Origin: Gp6-AA40 sp035293405
GTDB taxonomy: Bacteria > Acidobacteriota > Vicinamibacteria > Vicinamibacterales > UBA2999
DNA: 64,000 nucleotides
Direction: 5' to 3'
NCBI GenBank assembly: GCA_035293405.1
Contig: DATDOE010000090.1
Location: 149,960 to 213,959 of the forward strand
A model generated the notes under the pieces. It was not told the origin of the DNA. It did no database searches and was given only the letters and a program-made list of their open reading frames with translations. The position numbers were made by a program, and so were the translations under genes. Below, piece after piece: positions 1-7,588 of the stretch (the stretch's first letter is position 1; each line of letters starts with the position of its first letter).

Positions 1-737
1 GCGTCCGGTGCTGCCGCCTGCGCCCTCGGTACCCGTGGCGTGGGCGTCTGCCCGTCGGCGAAGATCGGGGTCACGGTGACGACGTTGGGACGGGTGCTCC
101 GCTGCGGCTCTCGGACTGAGACGATGATGTGGTGCACGTGGGCGCGGTCGCCGGCCCGCACTTCGCCGGCCTGCATCCACTTGTCCTCGGTGAAACCGGT
201 CGGCACTTCGAAATACTGATAGTCGATCGTTCCCCGGGCGGGAATCTGGTAGTCGCCCGGCATCGTGAACACGACGTCGGGCGTCCCGATCTGCCAGCCC
301 TCCGGGAATTTTGGCAGCGCCGGCAACTCGGTGGGATTCCCCTCCCGCGCGCCCGCCCCGGCCCACGCGACGATCGTGTCAATCTCCGACTGCGTCAGGC
401 TCTGTTCGTTGCGGAATCTGCCGTGCTGCCGGTCCGCGTGCCACGGCGGCATGACGCGCGAGCTGACCTTGTCGCGAATCGACGCGACCCAGGGCCGAAC
501 CTCCTGGAAGGTGATGAGCGACATCGGCGCCACTTCGCCCGGCCGATGGCACGTCACGCATTTCGTGTAGAAGATCGGCGCCACATCCTTACTGAAGGTG
601 GGTGCGGTAGCCGCCGCGGCGGGGGTTTGAGCCTGAGGCGTCGCATCCACCGTGACGACCGCAGCGATGCCCAGCCAGGCGCCGGCGACAACGGCCAGCG
701 CAATCCCGCGAGTAAGGATGATCCGTGCGCGTCTCAT
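1..737 (-). CDS. Secreted c-type cytochrome / copper-oxygenase-like protein (partial, runs off the left edge)
   Basis: The reading frame is open from an ATG at 737 to the window edge, so the C-terminus is missing. A GAGGAG-like ribosome binding site lies just upstream of the ATG. Residues 1-35 look like a signal peptide or membrane anchor. A single haem c motif, CVTCH, sits at about residues 60-64 and is followed by RPGEVAPMS, a pattern typical of secreted acidobacterial and planctomycete cytochromes. Near the edge a histidine-rich HVHHIIV motif resembles the copper site of ascorbate-dependent type II monooxygenases, which is the usual second half of such proteins. An oxidative role outside the cytoplasmic membrane is inferred; the substrate is unknown. 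Confidence 0.75.
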   Translation of the reverse strand, partial: MRRARIILTRGIALAVVAGAWLGIAAVVTVDATPQAQTPAAAATAPTFSKDVAPIFYTKCVTCHRPGEVAPMSLITFQEVRPWVASIRDKVSSRVMPPWHADRQHGRFRNEQSLTQSEIDTIVAWAGAGAREGNPTELPALPKFPEGWQIGTPDVVFTMPGDYQIPARGTIDYQYFEVPTGFTEDKWMQAGEVRAGDRAHVHHIIVSVREPQRSTRPNVVTVTPIFADGQTPTPRVPRAQAAAPD

Positions 738-780
738 GACAGCTCCTCGACAGGAGCGGTCAGCCGCATCCTGCACACCT

Positions 781-798
781 ACCGACCGGATGGTCGGT
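781..798. promoter_or_regulatory. Putative TetR-type operator dyad
   Basis: ACCGACCGGATGGTCGGT is a perfect 7-base dyad with a 4-base centre. It lies 44-61 bases upstream of the start of the partial cytochrome gene, between it and the 3' end of uvrC. Sites of the form GACCGACC..GGTCGGTC are typical of TetR-family repressors. No tetR gene is visible nearby, so the regulator would be encoded elsewhere. A transcript hairpin is the alternative reading. Confidence 0.4.
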
Positions 799-871
799 CA
801 GTCACGGAGTGTACGCCTCGAGGTGGTTCCACTGCAACCCAGGGCGTGGCGGGGTTGTGCGACCCTCGCGT

Positions 872-2779
872 TCACGCCTTTCGGGCGAAGTAATCGATCA
901 CGGCGGCGGCGGCCTTGGCGCCCACCACCGAGGCCAGTTCCTCGCGAGTCCCGCGGCGCACGCCGGCGAGGCTGCCAAACCTCGTGAGCAGTGCCCGCCT
1001 CCGCCGCGCGCCGATGCCCGGAATCTGATCGAGCTCCGAACGCAGGTCGCGCATCGACCGCGCCTTGCGGTGAAACGTCACGGCGAAGCGGTGCGCTTCG
1101 TCGCGAATCCGCTGGATGAGGAGCAGGGCCGGATCGTTCTCCGCCAGCACCACGGGCTCGGCACGATCTCGCGTGAAGAGGAGCTCTTCCTTCTTGGCAA
1201 TGCCCACCGCCACCAGGTTCGCCAGACCGATTGACGCCAGCCCGTCGTACGCCGCGGAGAGCTGCCCCTTGCCGCCATCGATGACGATGAGATCCGGGAA
1301 CGGACCGCCAGCCTCGAGGACCGCGCGATATCGCCGCTGCACCACCTCACGCATCGCCGCGAAGTCGTCGGAACCGAAAGTGGGCTTTGGGCTTTGGGCT
1401 CTCGGCTCTAGGCTTTCGGCTTCAGGTTCTCCGTTTTGGAAGTTGGGAGTTGGCCTCAGGTTCAGGTTGGGAGTTGCCAGTCCTCTAATCCGGAATTTCC
1501 TGTACTCGTTCCTCTTCATCCGCCCGTCCTCGCACACCACCATCGCGGCGACCGTTTCACTGCCCTGAATGGTCGAGATGTCGAAGCACTCGATCCGGCG
1601 CGGCATCGACGGCAGGCCCAGCGCGCTGCGCAGCGTTTCCAGCGCCTCGAAGTGCGAAGCCGTGATGGCGTTGAACCGCGTCCGATAGGACAGCTCGGCG
1701 TTGCGAGTCGCCAGTTCCACCAGCGCGCGCTTGTCGCCGCGCTGAGGCACGTGAATCTTGACTCGCCTGCCGGAGCGGCTCGACAGCCACTCTTCCATCG
1801 CCTCCACGTCCTCGATCTCCACCGGCAGGTTGATCTCCGAGGACGGCACACGCAGCTCGTAGAACTGACCGACCGCCGTATGCATCACATCGGCGTCACC
1901 GTCGGCGATCGCACCCGGGTCGCTCGTCATCTCCACGCGTTCGACAACCCGGCCGCCCCGAATCTGAAACACCTGGATCGCGACGCCGCTCGGGCCGATC
2001 TTCAGGCCGAACACGTCCCGGTCGCCGAGTCCCGCGGTCGCGACCTTCTGCTGCCGATCCCGGAGCGTCTGCACCGTGCGCATGGCGTCGCGCAGCTGCG
2101 CCGCCTCTTCAAACCGCTCGCCTTCGGACGCCGCCGCCATGCGGCCGCGCAACGTCTCCACCAACTCGTCGTTGCGTCCTTCGAGCAGCAGCCTGGTGCT
2201 GACCACCGCCACTCCGTACTGCTCCTGCGAGCAGATCTCGGCGACGCACGGCGCGATGCACCGCTTGATGTCGTACTCGAGGCACGGCCGCGGGCGCTGT
2301 CCGGTGATGACCTCGTTGCACGACCGGAGGCCGAACAGCCGGTGCGCCAGCGTCATCGTCCGGCGAGCGAGCTTGGCCGGCAGGAACGGACCGGCGTAGA
2401 AGTCGGCGCCCTTCTCGACGGCGCGGGCGACGAGGACCCGCGGGAACGCCTCGCCCGTGGTCAGACGCAGATACGGGTAGTTCTTGTCATCGCGCAGAAG
2501 GATGTTGTATTTAGGCGTGCGCTGTTTGATCAGGTTGTTCTCGAGCGCGAGCGCCTCCATTACCGAGTCGGTAATGATGACCTCGAGGCGGGCGATGTCG
2601 TCGAGGAGGGCGTCGTGACGGGGGCTCATGCCGTGGGCGCCGAGATAGCTGCGCACGCGGTCGCGCAGCGAGCGCGCCTTGCCGACGTAGATCGTCTCGC
2701 CGGCGGCGTCGCCCCACAGATACACCCCGGGCTGCTCGGGCAAACGCGCGATCTGATCCTTGAGGTCGTGAACAGGCAT
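872..2779 (-). CDS. uvrC: UvrABC system protein C
   Basis: Excinuclease subunit that makes both incisions around a lesion bound by UvrA/UvrB. The N-terminal GIY-YIG nuclease is at residues 18-36 (PGVYLWG..IYVGKA). The cysteine cluster typical of UvrC follows at about 150-175, then the UVR (UvrB-binding) coiled coil at about 215-235, the RNase H-like C-terminal nuclease (VIDGGKGQ) and a C-terminal helix-hairpin-helix region. At 635 aa it is of normal length or slightly long. About 37 residues at roughly 433-469, between KFRIRG and SDDFAAM, have no counterpart I know of; they are encoded by a degenerate 7-base repeat. The start is an ATG with no clear ribosome binding site. The gene is divergent from the CDP-alcohol phosphatidyltransferase at 2832. 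Confidence 0.95.
   Translation of the reverse strand: MPVHDLKDQIARLPEQPGVYLWGDAAGETIYVGKARSLRDRVRSYLGAHGMSPRHDALLDDIARLEVIITDSVMEALALENNLIKQRTPKYNILLRDDKNYPYLRLTTGEAFPRVLVARAVEKGADFYAGPFLPAKLARRTMTLAHRLFGLRSCNEVITGQRPRPCLEYDIKRCIAPCVAEICSQEQYGVAVVSTRLLLEGRNDELVETLRGRMAAASEGERFEEAAQLRDAMRTVQTLRDRQQKVATAGLGDRDVFGLKIGPSGVAIQVFQIRGGRVVERVEMTSDPGAIADGDADVMHTAVGQFYELRVPSSEINLPVEIEDVEAMEEWLSSRSGRRVKIHVPQRGDKRALVELATRNAELSYRTRFNAITASHFEALETLRSALGLPSMPRRIECFDISTIQGSETVAAMVVCEDGRMKRNEYRKFRIRGLATPNLNLRPTPNFQNGEPEAESLEPRAQSPKPTFGSDDFAAMREVVQRRYRAVLEAGGPFPDLIVIDGGKGQLSAAYDGLASIGLANLVAVGIAKKEELLFTRDRAEPVVLAENDPALLLIQRIRDEAHRFAVTFHRKARSMRDLRSELDQIPGIGARRRRALLTRFGSLAGVRRGTREELASVVGAKAAAAVIDYFARKA
1377..1483 (-). 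repeat. Heptamer array inside uvrC
   Basis: Read on the plus strand this is a run of near-copies of GGCTTTG, GGCTCTC, GGCTTCA and GGAAGTT with a 7-base period. It stays in frame with uvrC because three 7-base units make seven codons. It encodes a low-complexity stretch rich in P, N, E and S. The same type of array recurs in uvrA and in many intergenic gaps of this window. Confidence 0.8.
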
Positions 2780-2831
2780 GAGCTACGATGGTGAGTTCAC
2801 TTACGATGCGAACCCTTAATTGTAGCCATCA

Positions 2832-3602
2832 ATGACGTTGACCGGCTTCATCGGCGCCGTATGCATGTTCCCGCTGCGGGCGATCATCGCCGCCAGCGTG
2901 GCGCTTGGCATCCACCCGAACATGCTCACGCTCATTGGCGTGCTGATCAACGTGGTGGCCGCCGTCGCCCTCGGATTCGACCACTTCCTTCTGGCGTTCG
3001 TCATCATGATTGTCGCGAATATCTTCGACTTCATCGATGGCAAGGTGGCGCACATCACCAACACCGTGTCCCGCTTCGGCGCCTTCTGGGACTCCACACT
3101 CGATCGCTTCTCCGACATCGCGCTGTTCCTGGGCCTCATCTACCTGTACGCCGATCTCCGCCGTACCGACTACGTCATGGTGGCGTCGCTGGCGATGATG
3201 TTCTCGATCATGACGAGCTACGCGCGCGCCCGCGCCGAATCGCTCATCGAGAAATGCGAAATCGGTTTCATGGGGCGCCCCGAGCGCATCGTCTTGTTCT
3301 TGATCGGCGCGCTATTCAATCGGATGGCGGCCGTGCTGTGGGTGATCCTCGTCCTGGCGATCGTTGCCGTCGCCAACCGCGTCCACTATACGTATCTCGC
3401 ACTCAACAACAAGCCGATCCCGACTGGCTCGAACGTCGTGAGCCGCATCTTCTGGCGCGCGTTCTTCTGGCACGACGAGCGCGCGACGCTGCCCTACGAC
3501 CTCTGGGTGATCGCGATCCTCGCCTTCATCCTGCTGACGCCCCCGGATTGGCTTGGCGACCCGACGGCTACCGGGCTCGGCGTCTGGGCATTCCTGAAGT
3601 AG
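2832..3602 (+). CDS. CDP-alcohol phosphatidyltransferase family protein
   Basis: Integral membrane enzyme of 256 aa with about six hydrophobic segments. The family transfers a phosphatidyl group from CDP-diacylglycerol to an alcohol, or uses a similar CDP-activated donor. The signature D-x2-D-G-x2-A-R-x8-G-x3-D-x3-D is present at residues 66-91: D66, D69, G70, A73, G83, D87 and D91 are all in place. The arginine that normally follows the alanine is His74. The product cannot be assigned; phosphatidylinositol, phosphatidylglycerol or inositol-phosphate types are all possible. It is divergent from uvrC with a 52-base gap. A second family member is encoded at 20306-20989. Confidence 0.85.
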   Translation: MTLTGFIGAVCMFPLRAIIAASVALGIHPNMLTLIGVLINVVAAVALGFDHFLLAFVIMIVANIFDFIDGKVAHITNTVSRFGAFWDSTLDRFSDIALFLGLIYLYADLRRTDYVMVASLAMMFSIMTSYARARAESLIEKCEIGFMGRPERIVLFLIGALFNRMAAVLWVILVLAIVAVANRVHYTYLALNNKPIPTGSNVVSRIFWRAFFWHDERATLPYDLWVIAILAFILLTPPDWLGDPTATGLGVWAFLK

Positions 3603-3801
3603 CCGGTTCCATGTTCCAGGTTCCAGGTTCCAGGTTCGTGTTCCGAGCTCCGCTTCTGGGTTCTGAGCTCCGGGTTCACCGTTCGCGCGGGATGACCCCG
3701 GCCACGAGCCCGAACGCCCGGAACATCGAACCCCGAACATCGAACGCCGAACTGGAACCTCGAACACGAACCCGGACCGTGGAACCGGGAACCGGGAACT
3801 G
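3603..3801. repeat. Two-armed heptamer array between genes
   Basis: The left half is a run of GTTCCAG-type units starting right after the stop codon. The right half is a run of units built on GAACATC, GAACCCC and GGAACCG, ending at the start codon of the next gene. The two halves are opposite in orientation, so a transcript could fold into an imperfect long hairpin. The centre (around 3690-3715) is not repetitive. No ORF is credible here. Confidence 0.8.
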
Positions 3802-4578
3802 ATGTCGATGTCGACGGACTCCGATGAAGCCGCGCGAGCGCTCGAGGCCCTCAAGGACTTCGGCCCCGTTCTGGCGATCAAGCTGTACCGTCTGACGCTC
3901 GAACCGGCGCCGGCGGTCCCATTGCTGCCCTGCCTCGACCATGAGGCGATGCTCCATGAGGGGATCACTCCGCACGCGGCCGCCTACGTGCAGGACGCCG
4001 CCTCCGGCGATTTGCACGAGCTCGTCTTCATCCCTGCGAAACACCGCATCGAGGTCGACACCGTTTCGACGTGGGGTGAGTGCTCGACGGACTCGCACCA
4101 ACGGCTGCTCGCCACGATCGCGGAGCGCTTCCGCAACTACCGTGTGCACGTGCAGGGACCGTCGTGGTGGCGCGGCGAACGCCGGGTGGCGCATGCCTGC
4201 CGGGCGCAAGTGTCGCTGCGCGACGTGCTGCTGGGGAAAGATACCGCCACGGTGAAGGCGAACATCGATCGCCTCCACACCATCGGCTCGCTGATGGAGA
4301 AGCAATCACGTGTGGCGTCGTGGGGCGTGCGCACAGTGACCGGACCGCTGCTCGCCGCGGCCGGCGTGGTGCTCTTCCTGGTGTTCGGATCCCTGACCGC
4401 CACTCTCGGTGAGAGCGTCGTGACGGTGCTGCGGTACTCCCTGATCAGCCTGCTCGGCGGAGTGTTCCTCTACTACGGCCTGAAGGCCGTGCAGCTCACG
4501 GCGATGTCCAATCGTGTATGGAAACGGACCGCGGAGTACAACCTCATCCTCGCGGAGAGGAGAAGGCTGGGAACGTAG
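3802..4578 (+). CDS. Unassigned membrane protein with C-terminal two-helix anchor
   Basis: 258 aa. Residues 1-170 are soluble and mixed charged, with no motif I recognise. Two strong hydrophobic segments lie at about 178-198 and 206-226, followed by a basic tail, so the soluble part probably faces the cytoplasm with the anchor at the C-terminal end. Two candidate ATG starts lie six bases apart (3802 and 3808). Neither has a ribosome binding site because the repeat array runs up to the start. Codon use has the high third-position GC of its neighbours. Function unknown. Confidence 0.65.
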   Translation: MSMSTDSDEAARALEALKDFGPVLAIKLYRLTLEPAPAVPLLPCLDHEAMLHEGITPHAAAYVQDAASGDLHELVFIPAKHRIEVDTVSTWGECSTDSHQRLLATIAERFRNYRVHVQGPSWWRGERRVAHACRAQVSLRDVLLGKDTATVKANIDRLHTIGSLMEKQSRVASWGVRTVTGPLLAAAGVVLFLVFGSLTATLGESVVTVLRYSLISLLGGVFLYYGLKAVQLTAMSNRVWKRTAEYNLILAERRRLGT

Positions 4579-4721
4579 ACCTGGTTCGTGGTTCGCGGTT
4601 CGTGGTTCGCGGTTCGTGGTTCGCGGTTCGTGGTTCGCGGTTCGTGGTTCGCGGTTCGCGGTTCTTGGTCGTGCGAAGGGTTGGGCCGTTTCGACCTCCA
4701 GATTACGAACCAAGAACCAGA
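4579..4721. repeat. GGTTCGT/GGTTCGC heptamer array between convergent genes
   Basis: About thirteen near-perfect 7-base units alternate GGTTCGT and GGTTCGC (roughly 4582-4672). A short opposed arm containing ACGAACCAAGAACCAG follows at about 4703-4719. The array fills the whole gap between the stop codons of the membrane protein and Ku. The opposed arms could act as a bidirectional terminator, although no T-run is present. Confidence 0.85.
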
Positions 4722-5600
4722 CTACCCCGCCTTCCTCTTCTTCGCCCCATTCGCCGCGGCCTTCGCCTTCGTCACCGGCTTCTTGATGATCGCCTTCGCG
4801 GCCTTCTTCTTGTCTCCACTCACCGAATCGAGACTTCGGCGCAGCGCTTCCATCAGATCGACGACCTTGGGCGGCTCCTGCTCCTCCGGCGCCACGATCT
4901 CTTCACCCGCGATCTTCGCGTCGATGATCTTCCGCAGCCCTTCCTTGTAGTCGTCCTTGTAGTCCTTCAGGTTCAGCTCGCCATCGAAGGTCGAGATCAC
5001 CTGCTTGGCGAGCTTCATCTCTTCGGGCTTCACCTTCGCCGGCAGGGAGCTCAGCTCCTCGATCTGATCGATGCTGCGGATCTCGGCATCGTGATGCAGC
5101 GTGTACATCACGAGTCCCTTCTTCTTCGGCTTGATGGCCACGAGGTACTCGCGTCCATACAACGCCACTTTGCCGATGCCGGCTTTGCCCGCCATCCCCT
5201 CGCGCATCACGGCGAAGGCCGATGCCGCCATCGGGCCGTCGGGCGCCAGGTAGTACGCCTTGTCGACGTAGATCGGATCGATCGCCGATTCGTCGGTGAA
5301 CTGCGACAGGTCGATGACGCGCGTCGACTCGACGCGGACCTTCTGCAGGTCTTCCTCCTCGACGACGACGTAGCGGCCCTTTTCGAACTCGTAGCCTTTC
5401 GCCAGCTCCGCATTCGACACCTCGCGCTCGCAGTGCGGGCACCAGCGCTTCTGCTGAATCCGCGTCTGGCACTCGGCGTGGAGCTGGTTGAATGACAGCG
5501 TCGCCGCCGATTCCGTCGCCGGGAACACTTTGATCGGGATGGTGACCAGGCTGACCTTGAGGTAGCCCTTCCAAGTCGGACGTGGTGGCATAACGGCCAT
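4722..5600 (-). CDS. ku: Ku homodimer, non-homologous end joining protein
   Basis: Bacterial Ku binds DNA ends as a homodimer ring and recruits LigD. Starting MAVMPPRPTWKGYLKVSLV (start at 5600; an internal ATG at 5591 is equally possible), the 292 aa match the core Ku beta-barrel. Family-typical stretches are IPIKVFPATE near the N-terminus, the CPHCEREV region, and YYLAPDG at the bridge. The C-terminus is a lysine/alanine-rich tail (KKPVTKAKAAANGAKKRKAG), as in many bacterial Ku proteins that extend DNA contact. The frame stays open upstream of the start, but that part does not look like Ku. No ligD is adjacent. Confidence 0.93.
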   Translation of the reverse strand: MAVMPPRPTWKGYLKVSLVTIPIKVFPATESAATLSFNQLHAECQTRIQQKRWCPHCEREVSNAELAKGYEFEKGRYVVVEEEDLQKVRVESTRVIDLSQFTDESAIDPIYVDKAYYLAPDGPMAASAFAVMREGMAGKAGIGKVALYGREYLVAIKPKKKGLVMYTLHHDAEIRSIDQIEELSSLPAKVKPEEMKLAKQVISTFDGELNLKDYKDDYKEGLRKIIDAKIAGEEIVAPEEQEPPKVVDLMEALRRSLDSVSGDKKKAAKAIIKKPVTKAKAAANGAKKRKAG

Positions 5601-5620
5601 TATCGGTTCAAACGGTTCAA

Positions 5621-6202
5621 TTAAACAGAATCCTCGCCGTCCCGGCTGCCCAGGTTGAGGCCAGCGCCTCCGATTTGGATGTCGTGCGCCTTGATTCGGT
5701 CCCGGAGGACCCGGCGGGCCGCCCCATAGTGCGGCCCGGGGACCTCGAGCCGGCGGGCGATGCTGTGGCCGTGCGAGATGAGAATCAGCGTCACCGCCCC
5801 CTCGTCCTTCCACGACACGGCCGAGATCTGCGACCAGGGCATGAAGCCGCTGTCGGACCAGACGCCCGCCTGATAGAACCCGCGCCCGATGCGGGCGGCC
5901 AGCGGGAACAGGCACATGTAGTAGATGAACATCATCGCCTCGCCGAACAGCGAATATGGCGGGCGTTTCAGGAGGATTTCGACCACGATCAACAGGCCGA
6001 GGATCACCCCGAGCAAGAGACTGATCGCGTAGTAGCGGGGCTTCGGACCGGCCCACACGAGGAGCGTGAACCGCTTGGCGCGGTGATAGCGCACGAGCTC
6101 AACGGCCACCTTGATGTTGGCAACGAGAAAACCGAGGCCGAAGAGCAACAGCAGCCGCGGCGCCAGCCAGGCGAACCAGGGAATCAGGGCCTCCGAGTCC
6201 AT
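5621..6202 (-). CDS. Unassigned membrane protein with a PH-like C-terminal domain
   Basis: 193 aa. Hydrophobic segments lie at about 8-34, 55-76 and 85-103. The C-terminal part (MPWSQISAVSWKDEG..VTLILISHG) resembles the small beta-rich PH-like domains found at the end of many short bacterial membrane proteins. It lies between tdk (15-base gap) and ku (20-base gap) on the same strand, so the three may be co-transcribed. No catalytic motif seen. Confidence 0.65.
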   Translation of the reverse strand: MDSEALIPWFAWLAPRLLLLFGLGFLVANIKVAVELVRYHRAKRFTLLVWAGPKPRYYAISLLLGVILGLLIVVEILLKRPPYSLFGEAMMFIYYMCLFPLAARIGRGFYQAGVWSDSGFMPWSQISAVSWKDEGAVTLILISHGHSIARRLEVPGPHYGAARRVLRDRIKAHDIQIGGAGLNLGSRDGEDSV

Positions 6203-6216
6203 CGGACGATGTCAGG

Positions 6217-6852
6217 TCAGGAGGCCTGCCAATTGGGGTCCGCGACCGGGGCACGGACCCGCGTCGTCTGAACCGCGGGCGGGTCGTTGGCGAGGAGCGG
6301 ATCGAAACATCGCCGGCACCGGGCCTCGTACATCCCCTGCGCCCCCACGAGGACGCGATCGCCGCTCGCCACGAGGCGCTGCGTATGGTTGGCCGGGTTG
6401 CCGCACACCATGCAGATGGCGTGGGTCTTGGTGATGTATTCGGCGATGGCCAGCAGCTGCGGCATCGGCTCGAACGGCTTGCCCAGGTAGTCCTGGTCGA
6501 GGCCGGCAACGATCACGCGCAGCCCGCGGTCGGCCAGCGCGCTGCAGATGGCCGGCAGCTCCTGGTCGAAGAACTGCCCTTCGTCGATGCCGACGACCTC
6601 GGTTTCGCCCTCAATGGCGTCGATCAGCTGCCGCGAGGTTTCCACGGCCCGCGACTCGATGCGCATCTCGCCGTGAGACACGATGTGATCGTCGGAATAG
6701 CGGGTATCGATCGCGGGCTTGAAGACCTGGACTTTCTGGCGGGCGATGCGCGCACGTCGCAGGCGGCGAATCAGCTCTTCGCTCTTGCCGCTGAACATGC
6801 TGCCGACGATGACTTCAATCCAGCCTTGGATAGGCTGGCGGACGACATCCAT
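6217..6852 (-). CDS. tdk: Thymidine kinase
   Basis: Salvage enzyme that phosphorylates thymidine with ATP. Counted from the ATG at 6852, the P-loop GSMFSGKSEE starts at residue 17 and the catalytic glutamate is Glu91 in GIDEGQFFD. The four zinc-binding cysteines are at 147, 150, 179 and 182 (CMVCGN and CRRC). Length is 211 aa, normal for the type II (TK1-like) family. An in-frame TTG at 6861 would add three residues but lies within the adjoining repeat arm, so the ATG is preferred. Confidence 0.95.
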   Translation of the reverse strand: MDVVRQPIQGWIEVIVGSMFSGKSEELIRRLRRARIARQKVQVFKPAIDTRYSDDHIVSHGEMRIESRAVETSRQLIDAIEGETEVVGIDEGQFFDQELPAICSALADRGLRVIVAGLDQDYLGKPFEPMPQLLAIAEYITKTHAICMVCGNPANHTQRLVASGDRVLVGAQGMYEARCRRCFDPLLANDPPAVQTTRVRAPVADPNWQAS

Positions 6853-6859
6853 TTGATTC

Positions 6860-6949
6860 AACCACGAAGCCCACGAAGAATACGAAGGTCGCGAAGAACG
6901 AAACCTAATAGCATTTCGTGTCCTTCGTCGCCTTCGTGCCTTCGTGGTT
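6860..6949. repeat. CACGAAG / CTTCGTG two-armed array
   Basis: A left arm of CACGAAG-type units (6860-6899) faces a right arm of CTTCGTG-type units (6914-6949). The outermost bases AACCACGAAG and CTTCGTGGTT are exact complements. It occupies the tdk-efp gap, so a transcript crossing it could form a hairpin and separate expression of the two genes. Confidence 0.75.
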
Positions 6950-6952
6950 AGG

Positions 6953-7516
6953 TCACGCGCGCGACAAGTATTCCCCAGTTTCGGTGTTGACGCGAATCAG
7001 ATCGCCCGGGTTCACAAACGGCGGCACCTGCACCACGAGGCCGGTCTCGAGCGTGGCCGGCTTGACCTGGTTGCTGGCGGTGGCGCCCTTGATGCCGGGC
7101 ACGGTGTCCATCACCTTGAGGTCCACAGCCTGTGGCAGCTCGATGCCCACCGGCTCCTCGCCGTAGAACTCCACCTCGATCGTCATTTCGGACTTCAGGT
7201 AGTTCACCGAGTCGCCGAGCGCCTCGCTCATGATGTGGATCTGTTCGTACGAGACGACGTCCATGAAGTGATAGGTCTCGCCCTCGTGGTAGAGATACTG
7301 CATTTCGCGCTGCTCGAGCGTGGCGCGATCGAGCGTATCTTCCGAGCGCAGCTTCTGATCCGACATCGCGCCGTTGCGGATGTTGCGCAGCTTCACGCGC
7401 ACGAACCCGCGCAGGTTGCCGGGGGTCACATGCTGGAGCTCGAGAACCCGGAACAGGTCCTGGTCAACCTTGATGAGCATGCCCTTCTTGAGACGCGTTG
7501 CTTGTATGGACGCCAT
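6953..7516 (-). CDS. efp: Translation elongation factor P
   Basis: EF-P rescues ribosomes stalled at polyproline. 187 aa from MASIQATRLKKGM, the family's normal length, with the three beta-barrel domains intact through the C-terminal VNPGDLIRVNTETGEYLSR signature. The frame stays open further upstream, but that part is not EF-P. The domain I tip loop reads VTPGNLRG at residues 30-37. Position 34, which is the modified lysine in E. coli, is asparagine here, with an arginine two residues later. Confidence 0.95.
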   Translation of the reverse strand: MASIQATRLKKGMLIKVDQDLFRVLELQHVTPGNLRGFVRVKLRNIRNGAMSDQKLRSEDTLDRATLEQREMQYLYHEGETYHFMDVVSYEQIHIMSEALGDSVNYLKSEMTIEVEFYGEEPVGIELPQAVDLKVMDTVPGIKGATASNQVKPATLETGLVVQVPPFVNPGDLIRVNTETGEYLSRA

Positions 7517-7588
7517 AATTGAATCCGTAGATCCTCGAGATCGTAGCACAGGGCTTACCCGCGCCTCTTCGTGGTACGATTTCCCCGC

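Noticed and set aside
129..893. 254-codon plus-strand ORF across the left edge
   Set aside because: It is the shadow of the leftward cytochrome gene, whose frame has a haem motif, signal peptide and ribosome site. The plus frame gives arginine/histidine-rich random sequence.
1436..2794. 452-codon plus-strand ORF opposite uvrC
   Set aside because: Antisense shadow; uvrC motifs lie on the minus strand.
4579..4721. CRISPR array
   Set aside because: Units are 7 bases with no spacers, and no cas genes are present anywhere in the window.
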